In this document: positions 34,012 through 41,439 of the stretch, one piece after another
How positions within the stretch are numbered: position 1 is the first letter of the stretch
Layout of the letters: every line of letters begins with the position of its first letter
DNA from: Anaerolineaceae bacterium
Lineage (GTDB): Bacteria; Chloroflexota; Anaerolineae; Anaerolineales; Anaerolineaceae
DNA: 64,000 bases
Reading direction: 5' to 3'
Assembly (NCBI GenBank): GCA_029265815.1
Contig: JAJUGU010000003.1
Coordinates: forward strand, 1-64,000
The notes under the pieces: model-generated
Database searches by the model: none
What the model was told of the DNA's origin: nothing
What the model saw: only the letters and a program-made list of their open reading frames with translations
Program-made: the position numbers and the translations under genes

Positions 34012-34239
34012 TTAGATGCCGGACTCACCGGCAGCAGTAACCTGCCACCTGTCGAGAACCGGGTCATACTCCAGGCAAAATTCATTTTCATCTTCGCAGA
34101 TGACGCGAAACCTCTTCCCGTTCGGCACCAGAGATTCTTCCAGGATTTCGATGACATTCTGCCAGCGTCCAGAGTACCATACCTCAAGAGGACGCCCAGG
34201 ATAGGAATGTTCTGCGCGGCAGCGAACTGGATCTTTCAA
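34012..34239 (-). CDS. Small conserved-looking protein of unknown function, 75 residues
   Basis: The frame starts at TTG 34239, overlapping the nucleotidyltransferase stop (TTGA), and ends 17 bases before the aminotransferase start. The product has a short beta-rich pattern (LEVWYSGRWQNVIEILEE; RFRVICEDENEFCLEYD; RWQV), a little like DUF6504-type small proteins, but the match is not firm. Coupling to both neighbours and balanced codon use suggest it is real. Confidence 0.6.
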   Translation of the reverse strand: MKDPVRCRAEHSYPGRPLEVWYSGRWQNVIEILEESLVPNGKRFRVICEDENEFCLEYDPVLDRWQVTAAGESGI

Positions 34240-35249
34240 TGTTTCACCTGCGAATTATCACCAATATTTAATCGCTCGGGTGTACCATGTAAGGTGACGT
34301 TGCGGCCTATGAGCGAATCTTCAATGATCATATCCTGGATATGCGAACCTTCATCCAGAATGGAGTTACGCACGACTACGTGAGATAATGAACAACCACT
34401 GGCAATCGACACATGCGGGCCAACCACCGCTGATTCGAGGTGGACATCCGCAGCCACAAACACCGGAGGAATGAAAGTCACACCCTCCCATGCAGAGGGA
34501 GTTTCACTTCCGCTGCGGTGATGATCGAGCAGGTAGCGATTGGTCTCAAGGAGTGCCTCTGGGATGCCAGCGTCAAGCCAGATATCGACCTGCTGCTTGC
34601 GAATTTTCGAGCCAGTCTCGATCATAATATTGATCGCATCCGCCAGAAAATATTCGCCTTTTAAACTCTTCCCGCGTTCCATTTGTGTTTCGATGGCTTT
34701 GATCAGCGATTTTCCATCTTGGAAGTAATAAAAACCCACCAGCACCAGGTTGTTGGCCATGTCGGTTGGTTTCTCGATCAACCGTGTTGCCCAGCCCTGC
34801 TGATTGATCTCGATCACGCCAAATCTACGCGGATCTTCCACCGGTTTTACCCAGGCCACCACATCTGCATTTTCATTAGAAAGAAAAGATAGATCAGTTT
34901 CAAGCAGCGTATCAGAAAACGCCATCAGCATCGGTCCATCCAAATACTCCCGCGCCAGCCAGAGCGCGTCAGACTGCCCCCGCATCTCCCCTTGAAGGAC
35001 AAAGTGCACCCGTTTTTCAGGGTGCTTTTCACGCATGTGGCGTTGGATCAGGTCTCCCTGATTGGGACTGATAATAAATACATATTCAGCTTGATCCAGG
35101 TTTGGGAGGGTGGAAAATTGATCGAGTGCGTGATCTAAAACAGTTTTTCCTGCCAACGGCAGAAGGGGTTTAGGTCGAACCCAGGTATGCGGCCGCATCC
35201 GTGAGCCCAACCCCGCCATCGGAATGACAATCTTAAAGGCCTGACTCAT
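34236..35249 (-). CDS. Sugar-phosphate nucleotidyltransferase with left-handed helix tail
   Basis: The 337-residue protein has a GlmU/RmlA-like nucleotidyltransferase domain: IPMAGLGSRMRPHTWVRPKP (signature), SDTLL with the metal-binding Asp, and WLDAGIPEALLETN. From about 260 it has hexapeptide repeats of a left-handed beta helix. It would charge a sugar-1-phosphate with a nucleotide for glycan synthesis; the sugar is not readable. ATG 35249, 5 bases after GAGGTG, is preferred over GTG 35255. Confidence 0.88.
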   Translation of the reverse strand: MSQAFKIVIPMAGLGSRMRPHTWVRPKPLLPLAGKTVLDHALDQFSTLPNLDQAEYVFIISPNQGDLIQRHMREKHPEKRVHFVLQGEMRGQSDALWLAREYLDGPMLMAFSDTLLETDLSFLSNENADVVAWVKPVEDPRRFGVIEINQQGWATRLIEKPTDMANNLVLVGFYYFQDGKSLIKAIETQMERGKSLKGEYFLADAINIMIETGSKIRKQQVDIWLDAGIPEALLETNRYLLDHHRSGSETPSAWEGVTFIPPVFVAADVHLESAVVGPHVSIASGCSLSHVVVRNSILDEGSHIQDMIIEDSLIGRNVTLHGTPERLNIGDNSQVKH

Positions 35250-35380
35250 TGACACCTCGCTGAGTTATTATCTCGCAAAAAAAGTTTATAGTCAAACCAT
35301 CCCCATTGTACCCTGACCGGGCGTTTTGGTCGATGGATGAAGCATACAAAATCAATGCCAATCTTGATGATTTCGAACAA

Positions 35381-35412
35381 AGACAGGAGTTTCCAAATGG
35401 AAACTCCTGTCT
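35381..35412 (-). terminator. Terminator after the YccF-type gene
   Basis: AGACAGGAGTTTCC (35381-35394) pairs perfectly with GGAAACTCCTGTCT (35399-35412), 4-base loop. On the minus strand TTTGTTC follows. Confidence 0.75.
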
Positions 35413-35430
35413 GACGATGTAATCAGATAA

Positions 35431-35871
35431 CTAAATCCTTGCCAGAGTGGTCACTGAAGGAACTCGATCGAACATCCAGAAGGCGAGCGGTAGCCCAAGC
35501 CCGAGGGTGACACCAGTCAACAGCCATGCCAGCACCATCCAGAGCAGGCTGAACCAGAAACCAATGACCAAAAAATACAACGCGCGCAGCAGGAATGGGC
35601 GCTGTTTCAATGGTGTTTGCCTGATGACCGGCGCGCCATCCTTCACCTCTACGGTTGTTTGAACCCGAACCGGGCGCAGTGTCATGATCTGAGGAATGCG
35701 GTTAATCATTGCCAACCCGATGGGCAGCCCCAGAATGGTAAGGTTAAAGAACCAGGCAGCCAGCACCCAGATCAGGCCCAGCCACAAGCCAATAAAAATG
35801 AAATACAAACCTCTCACCAGGCATCCCGGCCCGGGATCAACAGTTTTTACAGGAATGGGTTGATTCGACAT
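35431..35871 (-). CDS. YccF-family inner membrane protein
   Basis: The 146-residue protein contains two copies of the YccF/DUF307 repeat: IFIGLWLGLIWVLAAWFFN then LGLPIGLAMINRIPQ, and VIGFWFSLLWMVLAWLLTG then LGLPLAFWMFDRVP. Each copy has a pair of membrane helices. Function unknown. AAGGAGAGAGA precedes the ATG. Confidence 0.88.
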   Translation of the reverse strand: MSNQPIPVKTVDPGPGCLVRGLYFIFIGLWLGLIWVLAAWFFNLTILGLPIGLAMINRIPQIMTLRPVRVQTTVEVKDGAPVIRQTPLKQRPFLLRALYFLVIGFWFSLLWMVLAWLLTGVTLGLGLPLAFWMFDRVPSVTTLARI

Positions 35872-35899
35872 TCTCTCTCCTTTTCAAAATCATATACGT

Positions 35900-35927
35900 A
35901 AAAACCCGCTGATTGTTGCGGTTTTTT
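35900..35927 (-). terminator. Terminator after gatA
   Basis: Minus-strand AAAAAACCGC and GCGGGTTTTT form a hairpin with one bulge and an 8-base loop, ending in a T-run. It separates gatA from the YccF gene. Confidence 0.65.
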
Positions 35928-35955
35928 CTACCATAAATTAATGCCAGATCAGTAT

Positions 35956-37437
35956 TTAGTGAAGAGTGGGGATTTCTTGGTGCCAGCTGGTAATTTGCTG
36001 GTAAGCGAAAGCTGCCTTAAAAAGGATATCTTCCTTAAAGTGTGACCCGAGGAGTTGGATGCCAACTGGAAGGTGATTTCGATCGAATCCGACCGGGAAC
36101 GCCAGCCCTGGAACCCCGGCCAGGTTGATGGGCAGGGTAAACACATCTTCCAGATACATGGCGAGAGGGTCGCCGGTATGTTCGCCCAGTTTGAAAGCCG
36201 TGGAAGGCGCAACCGGGCAGGCAATCACATCCACGCTCTTGAAGGCTTCCTCAAAATCACGTTTGATCAAAGTGCGCACTTTCTGCGCCTGTCCGTAATA
36301 AGCGTCGTAGTATCCTGCTGAAAGAGCATAAGTTCCCAGCATAATACGACGCTTTACTTCAGGCCCAAACCCCTTACCGCGTGTCTGCCGGAACATTTCC
36401 CATAACTGCTCTTCTGGTTCGCGCAACCCAAAGCGCACGCTGTCGTAGCGAGCCAGATTGGCTGATGCTTCAGCAGGGGCGATAAGGTAATAAACAGGAA
36501 GGGCGTATTCTGTATGTGGCAGGGAAATATCCGAAACCACTGCACCCAGCAAACGGAGAGTCTCCACGGCTTCCTTCACCCTGTCTGCCACATCCGGCTG
36601 AATACCCTTAATGAAATATTCCCTGGGCACTCCAACCCGCAATCCTTTAAGATCATGCGGCTCAGAAAGACTGATATCCGGTACAGGCACATCCATCGTG
36701 GTGGCGTCCAGAGGATCATGACCGGCCATGATACCGAACAACAATGCCGACTCTGCAGCCGTGCGGTTGAAAACCCCCATTGAGTCTAAGGATGAGCCAT
36801 ATGCCACCAGCCCGTAACGCGAAATTCTCCCATAAGTGGGTTTAATGCCGGTAACACCGCAAAAAGAAGCTGGCTGGCGGATCGAACCACCGGTATCAGA
36901 GCCGATGGCAGCTGGAACCATGCGGGCCGCCACAGCAGCAGCACTGCCGCCAGAAGATCCCCCGGGAACGCGGGAGGTGTCCCAGGGATTGAAGGTGGGG
37001 CCATAAGCAGAACTTTCAGTGGAAGACCCCATGGCAAATTCATCGGTATTGGTCTTTCCTACAACGATCGCACCCGCATCGATCAGGCGCTGCACGGCCG
37101 TGGCCGTGAAAGGTGAAACAAAGTTTTCAAGGATTTTCGAGCCGCAGGTGCAACGCATTCCGGCAACCGTGATCAGATCTTTGACCGCGAGTGGCAGCCC
37201 AAGCAAAGCCGGCAGGTCGCTCCTGCCATTCTTCCTTGCAGTTATGTAACGCGCATCAGCAGCATCAGCCTCGACTAGCGCGCGTTCTGGGTACAATGAA
37301 ATAAATGCATGTAGTTTGGGTTCAAGTTCCTGAATGCGGTCCAGATGTGCCATCATTAACTCACGGCACGAAAAATCACCTGCACGTAAGGCCGCGAGCA
37401 TCTCGGTTACAGTAAGCGAAGTCAGTGGAGAAGTCAT
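35956..37437 (-). CDS. gatA: Asp-tRNA(Asn)/Glu-tRNA(Gln) amidotransferase subunit A
   Basis: GatA is the glutaminase/amidase subunit of GatCAB, releasing ammonia from glutamine. The Ser-cisSer-Lys triad is visible: Lys in LPLAVKDLI, cis-Ser and nucleophile in [14 protein letters not shown] with [12 protein letters not shown]. The length of 493 residues is normal. Its ATG overlaps the gatC stop by four bases, so the two are translationally coupled. Confidence 0.96.
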   Translation of the reverse strand: MTSPLTSLTVTEMLAALRAGDFSCRELMMAHLDRIQELEPKLHAFISLYPERALVEADAADARYITARKNGRSDLPALLGLPLAVKDLITVAGMRCTCGSKILENFVSPFTATAVQRLIDAGAIVVGKTNTDEFAMGSSTESSAYGPTFNPWDTSRVPGGSSGGSAAAVAARMVPAAIGSDTGGSIRQPASFCGVTGIKPTYGRISRYGLVAYGSSLDSMGVFNRTAAESALLFGIMAGHDPLDATTMDVPVPDISLSEPHDLKGLRVGVPREYFIKGIQPDVADRVKEAVETLRLLGAVVSDISLPHTEYALPVYYLIAPAEASANLARYDSVRFGLREPEEQLWEMFRQTRGKGFGPEVKRRIMLGTYALSAGYYDAYYGQAQKVRTLIKRDFEEAFKSVDVIACPVAPSTAFKLGEHTGDPLAMYLEDVFTLPINLAGVPGLAFPVGFDRNHLPVGIQLLGSHFKEDILFKAAFAYQQITSWHQEIPTLH

Positions 37438-37721
37438 TCGAGCACCGGCGGAACACGAAATTGATCTTTTTCTTTTGCCGGAGCATTAGCGAGGATTTCA
37501 TCCACAGAAAGGCTTTTACCGATGACATCTTCACGCAGGGCCGCATGTTCCGGAAGAACACTTGATGTTGGAGGAATGCCGCTCGTATCTACGGTTTGCA
37601 GGCTGGCAGCATACTCGAGGATTGCCGACAACTGGTTACGGTATTGTTCTTTCTCTTCGTCGGTTAATGACAGGCGGGCAAGAGATGCGATATGTTCAAC
37701 TTCAGCCAGGGTCAATTTCAT
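37434..37721 (-). CDS. gatC: Asp-tRNA(Asn)/Glu-tRNA(Gln) amidotransferase subunit C
   Basis: The 95-residue GatC stabilises GatA-GatB. VEHIASLARLSLTDEEKEQY at the N-terminus and a C-terminal belt ([18 protein letters not shown]) match the family. It leads the gatC-gatA pair. Confidence 0.94.
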   Translation of the reverse strand: MKLTLAEVEHIASLARLSLTDEEKEQYRNQLSAILEYAASLQTVDTSGIPPTSSVLPEHAALREDVIGKSLSVDEILANAPAKEKDQFRVPPVLE

Positions 37722-37789
37722 GCCCCAATTATACCTGAGAGTATGGCGTGGGTTGCTGCACGCCAGAATGGATTAATGGATTTGCAGAT

Positions 37790-37818
37790 TTGCATCTGAC
37801 ATGAAAAAGTTCTATACT
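37790..37818 (+). promoter_or_regulatory. Promoter of the DUF4332 gene
   Basis: TTGCAT (37790-37795), 17-base spacer, TATACT (37813-37818), followed by an AAAGGAGG ribosome site before the gene. Confidence 0.75.
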
Positions 37819-37854
37819 AAAAATCAAATCATAAGAGAATAAAGGAGGTTAGAG

Positions 37855-38259
37855 ATGCCGAGCATTATCGATATTGAAGGAATTGGTGCTGCCTATAAAA
37901 AGAAACTAAAAGATGCCGGTGTTGCCACCACCGAAAAACTGCTTGAGGTGGCAGACACTCCCAAGGGTCGTAAAGAATTAGCCGAAAAAACCGGAATAAG
38001 CGAGACCTTAATCCTTGAATGGGTAAACCTGGCTGATCTTTTCCGGATCAAGGGCATCGGCAGCGAATACTCAGACCTGATCGAAGAAGCCGGGGTCGAT
38101 ACGGTGGTTGAATTGGCTAAGCGTGTTCCGAAAAACCTTCACGCAAAGATGATGGAAATCAACAATGCCAAGAAACTTGTTCGTAAGATGCCGACCGAAG
38201 ACCAGGTTGCAGACTGGGTGGAGCAGGCAAAGAAGCTGCCCCGTGTGGTAAAGTATTAG
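37855..38259 (+). CDS. DUF4332 helix-hairpin-helix protein
   Basis: The 134-residue protein matches DUF4332. It has two helix-hairpin-helix-like segments, IEGIGAAYKKKLKDAGVATT (about 7-26) and IKGIGSEYSDLIEEAGVDTV (about 64-83), as in DNA-binding HhH folds. It may bind DNA non-specifically, but no function is established. It has its own promoter, strong ribosome site and terminator, suggesting it is well expressed. Confidence 0.85.
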   Translation: MPSIIDIEGIGAAYKKKLKDAGVATTEKLLEVADTPKGRKELAEKTGISETLILEWVNLADLFRIKGIGSEYSDLIEEAGVDTVVELAKRVPKNLHAKMMEINNAKKLVRKMPTEDQVADWVEQAKKLPRVVKY

Positions 38260-38274
38260 TTCATTGTTAACTAG

Positions 38275-38304
38275 ATAGGGTGAGAGGCTCTCTCACCCTA
38301 TTTT
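38275..38304 (+). terminator. Terminator after the DUF4332 gene
   Basis: ATAGGGTGAGAG (38275-38286) pairs with CTCTCACCCTAT (38290-38301), 12 perfect pairs, 3-base loop, then TTT. Confidence 0.85.
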
Positions 38305-38342
38305 GATATTAAAATTAACCATCATCCCTAAACATAGGAACA

Positions 38343-38879
38343 ATGCGAATCATGAAAACAGTACACGTCGCTTCGATCAACCCGGTAAAAATCCAGGCCG
38401 CCGCTGAGGGATTTCAGAAGATGTTTCCAAACGAAACCTTTGAGGTCATTGCGTGCAAAGTGAACCCGGGGATCTCCCCACAACCGATGAGCGACGCAGA
38501 AACCCTCGATGGAGCCGAGCGCCGTGCCCTTGCATTGAGAGAGCTTTATCCGCAGAGCGATTACTGGGTTGGAATTGAAGGAGGCACCGCAGAACGTCAG
38601 CAGGGAATGGGTACTTTTGCCTGGGTTGTGATCCTTTCAAAAGATCAGACCGGACACGGCAGAAGCGGGGAATTTTTTCTTCCAAAAAAAGTATCCGAAA
38701 TGGTGAGACAGGGAATGGAACTGGGCGAAGCAGACGACGTGTTTTTTTCTCGAATTAATTCAAAACAAGGCAACGGAGCGGTTGGGATCCTGACGGATGA
38801 TGCGATTGACCGTAAGAATCTCTATATTCCGGCCGTCATTTTTGCACTGATCCCCTTCAGGCATCCGGATTGGTTTTAG
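38343..38879 (+). CDS. yjjX: Inosine/xanthosine triphosphatase (YjjX family)
   Basis: The 178-residue enzyme hydrolyses non-canonical ITP/XTP, protecting nucleotide pools. VASINPVKIQAAAEGF, QPMSDAETLDGAERRA and VGIEGGTAE fit the YjjX/NTPase_I family, and QGNGAVGILTDDAIDR is near the end. Its last 23 bases overlap the convergent esterase gene. Confidence 0.9.
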   Translation: MRIMKTVHVASINPVKIQAAAEGFQKMFPNETFEVIACKVNPGISPQPMSDAETLDGAERRALALRELYPQSDYWVGIEGGTAERQQGMGTFAWVVILSKDQTGHGRSGEFFLPKKVSEMVRQGMELGEADDVFFSRINSKQGNGAVGILTDDAIDRKNLYIPAVIFALIPFRHPDWF

Positions 38880-39780
38880 TCAATTTTCTAGAATACCAGA
38901 GCAAATAATCGGTAACATGAGCGCTCCAATACGCCGCTTCATGTCTGCCGTCATTTTCATAAAACTCGTATGGAACGTTAAATTCTTTGAGGGTGTTGAC
39001 AAACTCAAGGATGCTGTCTCTGTTCTCATCCTTTTTTCCCATGTCGATATATAGAGCAGGCAATTCCTCCACCGTAGTATTGTGGGTAAGGGCAACATCG
39101 ATGCGCCCCAGTTCGCCATAGAATAGCGGAGCACTGTGCGCTCCAATTGCCGCGAATACATCAGGGTACTGAAAGCCGAGGTATACAGCCCAGTTTCCAC
39201 CCCGCGAAAGCCCACCAATTGCCCGGCAGACTCGTTCCGCGCAAACCCGGTAGTTTTCCTCCATAAAAGGAATCACCTCATTAACCAATGCCGATCCGAA
39301 ATTCGATTCTTCAGGACCTGTGCGCCAGCTGACCTCATAAGGCATCACAATAATCATCGGCTGTATCACTTTTGCTTCAATTAAAAGGTCAATATTGTCT
39401 ATGAGCCCTAGATCGATCCATTGCTTATCGTCTGCCGCCTGACCATGCAACATATAAAGAATCGGGTAGGTTCGATCTGGCTGAGCATCATAGCATGGAG
39501 GCAGGTAAATATTGGCATTCACCGGCTTACCCAGTAATTCCGAGGGGATATCGATATTCGCAAGTATCCCTGTTGTCATCGTGCATGTGGGTTGCGTAGG
39601 GGTACCCGTAGGTACAGGCGCATCCGTTGCCGTAGGTGACGGCATAAGAGTTGGTGTTTTCACGACAGTTGTCTGAGGAGTGGAATCGATTGCAGATGCG
39701 TTCCCAGAAGCAATACCCTGGCAGGCCGCAACAAAGAAAATGAGAATGAAGCTGAGTGTGAAAATAAGTCGTTTTGTCAT
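38857..39780 (-). CDS. Secreted lipoprotein esterase (esterase D-like alpha/beta hydrolase)
   Basis: The ~307-residue protein has a lipoprotein signal (LSFILIFFVAACQG, Cys near 21), a Thr/Pro-rich linker, then a Putative_esterase domain. The nucleophile lies in IGGLSRGGNWAV; YPILYMLHGQAADD forms the oxyanion side; NDGRHEAAYW carries the catalytic His. Chosen start ATG 39780 puts a normal signal peptide first; a TTG 18 bases upstream is possible. The substrate is unknown, as such domains also cleave feruloyl or siderophore esters. Confidence 0.87.
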   Translation of the reverse strand: MTKRLIFTLSFILIFFVAACQGIASGNASAIDSTPQTTVVKTPTLMPSPTATDAPVPTGTPTQPTCTMTTGILANIDIPSELLGKPVNANIYLPPCYDAQPDRTYPILYMLHGQAADDKQWIDLGLIDNIDLLIEAKVIQPMIIVMPYEVSWRTGPEESNFGSALVNEVIPFMEENYRVCAERVCRAIGGLSRGGNWAVYLGFQYPDVFAAIGAHSAPLFYGELGRIDVALTHNTTVEELPALYIDMGKKDENRDSILEFVNTLKEFNVPYEFYENDGRHEAAYWSAHVTDYLLWYSRKLTKTNPDA

Positions 39781-39816
39781 CGTTATTATTAATTCCAAGA
39801 TCCTGAATCAGATTCC

Positions 39817-39846
39817 TTGACGGGATTCGACTCTTCGGATTATACT
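39817..39846 (+). promoter_or_regulatory. Promoter of tRNA-Pro
   Basis: TTGACG (39817-39822), 18-base spacer, TATACT (39841-39846), ending 9 bases before the mature tRNA 5' end, so the leader is only a few bases. Confidence 0.75.
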
Positions 39847-39855
39847 CTATGAGTT

Positions 39856-39928
39856 CGGGGTGTAGCGCAGTTGGAAGCGCACCGCGTTTGGGACGCGGGG
39901 GCCGGCGGTTCAAGTCCGCCCACCCCGA
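39856..39928 (+). tRNA. tRNA-Pro (anticodon TGG)
   Basis: All four stems form: acceptor CGGGGTG/CACCCCG, D stem GCGC/GCGC, anticodon stem CCGCG/CGCGG around TTTGGGA (anticodon TGG), T stem GGCGG/CCGCC around TTCAAGT. The discriminator is A at 39928. CCA is not encoded. Confidence 0.96.
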
Positions 39929-40011
39929 CTTTCGTTTTAATTTCCCTTCCTACGAATTTTTCTATTGTGGTCTATAATCGTATCAACCATTTTTAGTTAT
40001 AGAGACCTTAG

Positions 40012-40749
40012 ATGACACCCCCGATTCCTTACCTGTCGATTATCTTTCCTGCGCATAACGAGGAAGAGCGCCTGCCCGATACTTTAGAAAAGGTATACAG
40101 GTTCATTGCTTCTCAGTCATATCCCTGTGAAGTAATCATCGTAGAAAACGGGAGCACAGATCGCACGCTCGAAATTGCCCAGTCTGCGATTGAAAAACAT
40201 CCTTATCTTCACGTGATTCACCTGGATTCACCAGGAAAGGGCCGCGCGGTTCAGGCAGGGATGTTGACTGCCAGGGGAGCATATCGCTTTATCTGCGACG
40301 TCGACCTATCGATGCCTATTACCGAGATTTCCCGCTTTCTCCCTCCACAAGTGGAGGGGGCAGATATTGTTATCGCTTCACGCGAGGCACCGGGTTCTAT
40401 ACGCTACAACGAACCTGCCTACCGCCACCTGGTGGGACGCGTGTTCAATAATCTCGTTAGATGGATGGTTCTCCCTTGTCTACAGGATACTCAGTGTGGA
40501 TTCAAGTGTTTTAGCGCTTCAGCCGCTGAAGCCCTTTTTCCACTGCAAACCATCATGGGATGGACCTTCGATGTTGAAATCCTGGCGATTGCTTACCACC
40601 GCGGGTATCGTGTTGAAGAGATACCCATTCCGTGGTACTTTCAACCGCGCAGCAAAGTCAATGTGCTGCGGGATTCGTTGAGAATGGCTCGTGATTTATT
40701 TTTGATCCGGCGGAAATTACGCCACGGAGATTATGACCAGCCGGTTTGA
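40012..40749 (+). CDS. Family 2 glycosyltransferase, dolichyl-phosphate glucosyltransferase-like
   Basis: A 245-residue GT-A fold enzyme: LSIIFPAHNEEERLPDTLEK, VIIVENGSTDRTLEIA, GKGRAVQAGML, and the DxD-like FICDVDLSMP; LQDTQCGFKCF is typical of polyprenyl-phosphate beta-glucosyltransferases. It would transfer a sugar to a lipid-phosphate carrier at the membrane, although it has no membrane helices itself. It overlaps rnhB by 17 bases. Confidence 0.9.
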   Translation: MTPPIPYLSIIFPAHNEEERLPDTLEKVYRFIASQSYPCEVIIVENGSTDRTLEIAQSAIEKHPYLHVIHLDSPGKGRAVQAGMLTARGAYRFICDVDLSMPITEISRFLPPQVEGADIVIASREAPGSIRYNEPAYRHLVGRVFNNLVRWMVLPCLQDTQCGFKCFSASAAEALFPLQTIMGWTFDVEILAIAYHRGYRVEEIPIPWYFQPRSKVNVLRDSLRMARDLFLIRRKLRHGDYDQPV

Positions 40750-41404
40750 CCCTGCACTGATCCCGCCTACTCCCGATCTGAGTCTTGAAAATGATTTATG
40801 GAAAAGCCAGGTCGAACTGATCGCAGGCCTTGATGAAGCCGGTCGCGGAGCCTGGGCTGGGCCGGTTGTTGCTGCAGCAGTGATCTTACCCCGGGATCCA
40901 TCCACCTCTGTTAAACTCGCCGGTGCCCGCGACTCAAAACAGCTTCGGCCTGACCAGCGGTCAAAACTTGAACCACTGATCAAACAATCTGTTCTTTCCT
41001 GGGGGGTCGGGTTTGCCACCTGCCATGAGATCGATGAACTGGGCATCCTCCCCGCCACTCGGCTGGCAATGATGCGTGCTCTGGATAACCTCAAGATGCC
41101 CCCCTCACATTTGCTGATTGACGCATTATTTCTTCCAGAAATTGAAATCCCTCAGACCTCGCTCATTAAAGGCGATCAGCGTAGTTTAAGCATAGCGGCA
41201 GCTTCCATCCTCGCTAAAACAGCACGTGACCGGTGGATGGTGGAGTATTCTACGCAGGCTGGCGCTTATGACTTCGAGCACAACAAAGGTTACGGAACCC
41301 GCACACACCTGGCTGCGCTGGAACGCTGCGGGCCGTGCCCGCAGCACAGGCGCTATTACGCCCCCGTCAAATCACTGATGAACAAAAGAGCGGAAGAAGT
41401 ATAA
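40733..41404 (+). CDS. rnhB: Ribonuclease HII
   Basis: RNase HII removes ribonucleotides and RNA primers from DNA. The 223-residue protein has the catalytic IAGLDEAGRGAWAGPV (DEAGRG) motif, then LARDSKQL-like ARDSKQLRPDQR, KGDQRSLSIAAASILAK and the C-terminal EHNKGYGTRTHL. Full length; the start lies inside the glycosyltransferase gene, implying coupling. Confidence 0.95.
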   Translation: MTSRFDPALIPPTPDLSLENDLWKSQVELIAGLDEAGRGAWAGPVVAAAVILPRDPSTSVKLAGARDSKQLRPDQRSKLEPLIKQSVLSWGVGFATCHEIDELGILPATRLAMMRALDNLKMPPSHLLIDALFLPEIEIPQTSLIKGDQRSLSIAAASILAKTARDRWMVEYSTQAGAYDFEHNKGYGTRTHLAALERCGPCPQHRRYYAPVKSLMNKRAEEV

Positions 41405-41417
41405 ACCTCCTTCCGCT
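41389..41417. terminator. Hairpin between rnhB and the P-type ATPase gene
   Basis: AGCGGAAG (41389-41396) pairs with CTTCCGCT (41410-41417), 13-base loop, spanning the rnhB stop. There is no strong T-run, so termination is plausible only. Confidence 0.45.
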
Positions 41418-41439
41418 TATCATTATCACTCCATATATA

